Assembly: GCA_946481225.1 (NCBI GenBank)
Contig: CAMLNJ010000135.1
Span: 1-7,494, forward strand
DNA: 7,494 bases
Direction: 5' to 3'
From: an uncultured Verrucomicrobiota bacterium
Lineage (GTDB): Bacteria; Verrucomicrobiota; Verrucomicrobiae; Opitutales; Opitutaceae
In this document: one piece after another, positions 5,753 to 7,494 of the stretch
How positions within the stretch are numbered: position 1 is the first letter of the stretch
Layout: each line of letters opens with the position of its first letter
Position numbers and translations under genes: made by a program
Notes under the pieces: model-generated
Told to the model about the DNA's origin: nothing
Databases searched by the model: none
Seen by the model: the letters and a program-made list of their open reading frames with translations, nothing else

Positions 5753-7494
5753 ATGACCCGAGCCGCCGTCAGCGTCCGCCGCGAAGCCGTCGTCCTGCCC
5801 ACCTACACGCCGCTTCCCCCCGACAAGCACCCGATGTTCCTGGAGAAACGCGTCTACCAGGGGAGCAGCGGCCGGGTGTATCCGCTCCCCTTCTACGACC
5901 GCATCGCCGAGACGCGCGCGGACCGCGCGTGGGACGGCATCTGGCTGGAAAACGAATTCCTCCGCGTGCTCGTCCTGCCCGAGCTCGGCGGCCGCATCCA
6001 CGTCGGCCAGGACAAGACCAATGGCTACGATTTCTTCTACCGCCAGGAGGTTATCAAACCCGCCCTCGTCGGCCTCGCCGGTCCGTGGATCTCCGGCGGC
6101 GTCGAGTTCAACTGGCCGCAGCACCACCGCCCCGCCACCTATATGCCGGTCGCCACCGAGATCGAGCGCCACCCCGACGGCTCGGTCACCGTCTGGTGCT
6201 CCGATCACGATCCGATGGCGCGCATGAAGGGCATGCACGGCGTCTGCCTGCGTCCCGATCGCGCCTATCTTGAACTCAAGGTCCGCGCCTACAACCGCAC
6301 CGCCGACGTCCAGACCTTCCTCTGGTGGGCCAACGTCGCCACCCGCGTCCACGCCGCCTACCAGAGCTTTTTCCCGCCCGACGTGCATTACGTCGCCGAC
6401 CATGCGCGGCGCTCGATGAGCACGTATCCCCTTTGCCGCGGCCATTACTACGGGGTCGACTACGCACGCCGTGGCCGCGAGGGAGTGCCCGCCACCGAGG
6501 CTCCGTCCGCTTTCGTGCCGCCGCACCTCGGCGGCGACGTCCCCGTCGCCTACGCGCCGGACGACTTGTCCTTCTACGCCAACATCCCCGTGCCCACGTC
6601 CTACATGTGCATGGGCTCGAAAGAGGACTTCTTCGGCGGCTACGACCACGCCGCGCAGGCCGGCCTCGTCCACATCGCCAACCACCACATTTCTCCCGGC
6701 AAGAAACAGTGGACCTGGGGCAACCACGCCTTCGGCCACGCCTGGGATCGCAACCTCACCGAGCCCGACGCCGCCGGCGAATACGCGCCCTACATCGAGC
6801 TTATGGCCGGAGTCTACACGGACAACCAGCCCGACTTCGCCTTTCTCATGCCGGGCGAAACCAAGACATGGAGCCAATACTGGTATCCCATCCAGAAAAT
6901 CGGCCCCGCCCGCCACGCCACCCCCGACGCCGCGCTCTCCCTGCGGCTCGAGGCGCGCCGCGCCCGCGTCGGCGTGTCCGTGTCCGCCCTCTTCCCGTCC
7001 GCCACGCTCACCGTCCACGCCCGCGACCGCCTGGTCGCGACCTTCACCCGCGACCTCGCGCCCGGCGCGCCGCTCCTCGAAACGGTCGCCGTGCCCAAGG
7101 CCGCCGAACTGCACGACCTCCGCGTGCGCCTCGTCGCCGCCGACGGGCGCGAACTCCTCGCCCACTCCCCTCGCCCGCCCGCCGAGGCCGAGGTTCCGCC
7201 GCCCGCGACCGAGCCCCCGCTTCCCGCCGAGATAGCCGGCGCCGACGAGTTGTTTCTCACCGGACTGCACTTGGAACAATACCGCCACGCCACCCGCGGC
7301 GCCGACACCTACTGGCGCGAGGCCCTGCGCCGCGACCCGGGCGACGCCCGTTGCAACCTCGCCCTCGGCCGCTGGCACCTGCGGCGCGGCGAGTTCGCCC
7401 TCGCCGAGCGCCACCTGCACGCCTCCATCGCCCGCCAGACTTTCCGCAACGCCAACCCCTACGACGGCGAGGCCCACTACCAGCTTGGCCGGTG
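5753..7494 (+). CDS. DUF5107 domain protein with C-terminal TPR region, N-terminal 580 residues (runs off the right edge)
   Basis: Open from ATG 5753 to the window end with no stop. No signal peptide or membrane segment is seen, so the protein is probably cytoplasmic. Residues 14-50 show the DUF5107 opening (VLPTYTP, then HPMFLEKRVYQGSSGRVYPL). Further hallmark blocks are LPELGGRIH (75-83), GPWISGGVEFNWPQHHRP (110-127), TWGNHAFGHAWDRNLTEP (321-338) and YIELMAGVYTDNQPDFAF (347-364). After an Ala/Pro/Glu-rich linker (about 473-495), residues 497-580 look like tetratricopeptide helices (ALRRDPGDARCNLALGRWHL). Family members are usually about 1,000 residues or more with several TPRs, so roughly half is missing to the right. 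The biochemical role of DUF5107 is not established to my knowledge; a fold related to galactose mutarotase-type sugar-binding beta-sandwiches is plausible. Its divergent AraC neighbour and nearby secreted proteins fit a role in carbohydrate use. Confidence 0.93.
   Translation, partial: MTRAAVSVRREAVVLPTYTPLPPDKHPMFLEKRVYQGSSGRVYPLPFYDRIAETRADRAWDGIWLENEFLRVLVLPELGGRIHVGQDKTNGYDFFYRQEVIKPALVGLAGPWISGGVEFNWPQHHRPATYMPVATEIERHPDGSVTVWCSDHDPMARMKGMHGVCLRPDRAYLELKVRAYNRTADVQTFLWWANVATRVHAAYQSFFPPDVHYVADHARRSMSTYPLCRGHYYGVDYARRGREGVPATEAPSAFVPPHLGGDVPVAYAPDDLSFYANIPVPTSYMCMGSKEDFFGGYDHAAQAGLVHIANHHISPGKKQWTWGNHAFGHAWDRNLTEPDAAGEYAPYIELMAGVYTDNQPDFAFLMPGETKTWSQYWYPIQKIGPARHATPDAALSLRLEARRARVGVSVSALFPSATLTVHARDRLVATFTRDLAPGAPLLETVAVPKAAELHDLRVRLVAADGRELLAHSPRPPAEAEVPPPATEPPLPAEIAGADELFLTGLHLEQYRHATRGADTYWREALRRDPGDARCNLALGRWHLRRGEFALAERHLHASIARQTFRNANPYDGEAHYQLGR

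Noticed and set aside
4654..5802. Second minus-strand frame (382 codons) overlapping the AraC gene
   Set aside because: It is shifted relative to the AraC frame, which has a complete cupin and two helix-turn-helix motifs. The alternative is Arg/Gly-rich with no domain.
5699..7477. Minus-strand open frame (592 codons) opposite the DUF5107 gene
   Set aside because: The plus strand carries unmistakable DUF5107 blocks. The reverse frame is Gly/Val/Ala-rich shadow sequence created by third-position C bias.

Overview
The window comes from a GC-rich bacterial chromosome, most likely a verrucomicrobium of the Opitutaceae type. That placement is inferred from gene content, not from a marker gene. It rests on a secreted autotransporter-associated beta-strand-repeat protein, a LamG-fold secreted protein, a DUF5107/TPR protein and an AraC regulator side by side, with strong G/C third-position bias and almost no Shine-Dalgarno sequences. 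I see no RNA gene, insertion sequence, phage gene or CRISPR array.

Layout. Four genes lie on the minus strand. From right to left they are an AraC-family regulator (4782-5684), a large secreted protein that looks like a beta-sandwich plus alpha-helical toroid enzyme (2242-4581), a secreted LamG-like protein 8 bases behind it (1451-2233), and the N-terminal 415 codons of a large autotransporter-repeat protein (start at 1246, running off the left edge). On the plus strand, divergent from the regulator, a DUF5107/TPR protein starts at 5753 and runs off the right edge. The two gaps over about 190 bases (1247-1450 and 4582-4781) each carry one copy of a near-identical 13-base motif. The second gap also holds a GC-rich hairpin just past the regulator gene.

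How it may work (inference). The AraC protein has an N-terminal sugar-sensing-type cupin. It probably responds to a carbohydrate and controls the divergent cytoplasmic DUF5107 gene and perhaps the two-gene secreted operon. The large secreted protein resembles polysaccharide lyases of the toroid type in overall layout and in a few local residues, but I cannot assign it to a named family. Its LamG partner could bind glycan, and the beta-repeat protein is probably a surface or secreted adhesin-like fibre. The shared upstream motif would link the secreted operon and the beta-repeat gene in one regulon. The most interesting items are the unassigned secreted enzyme/LamG pair and the shared motif.
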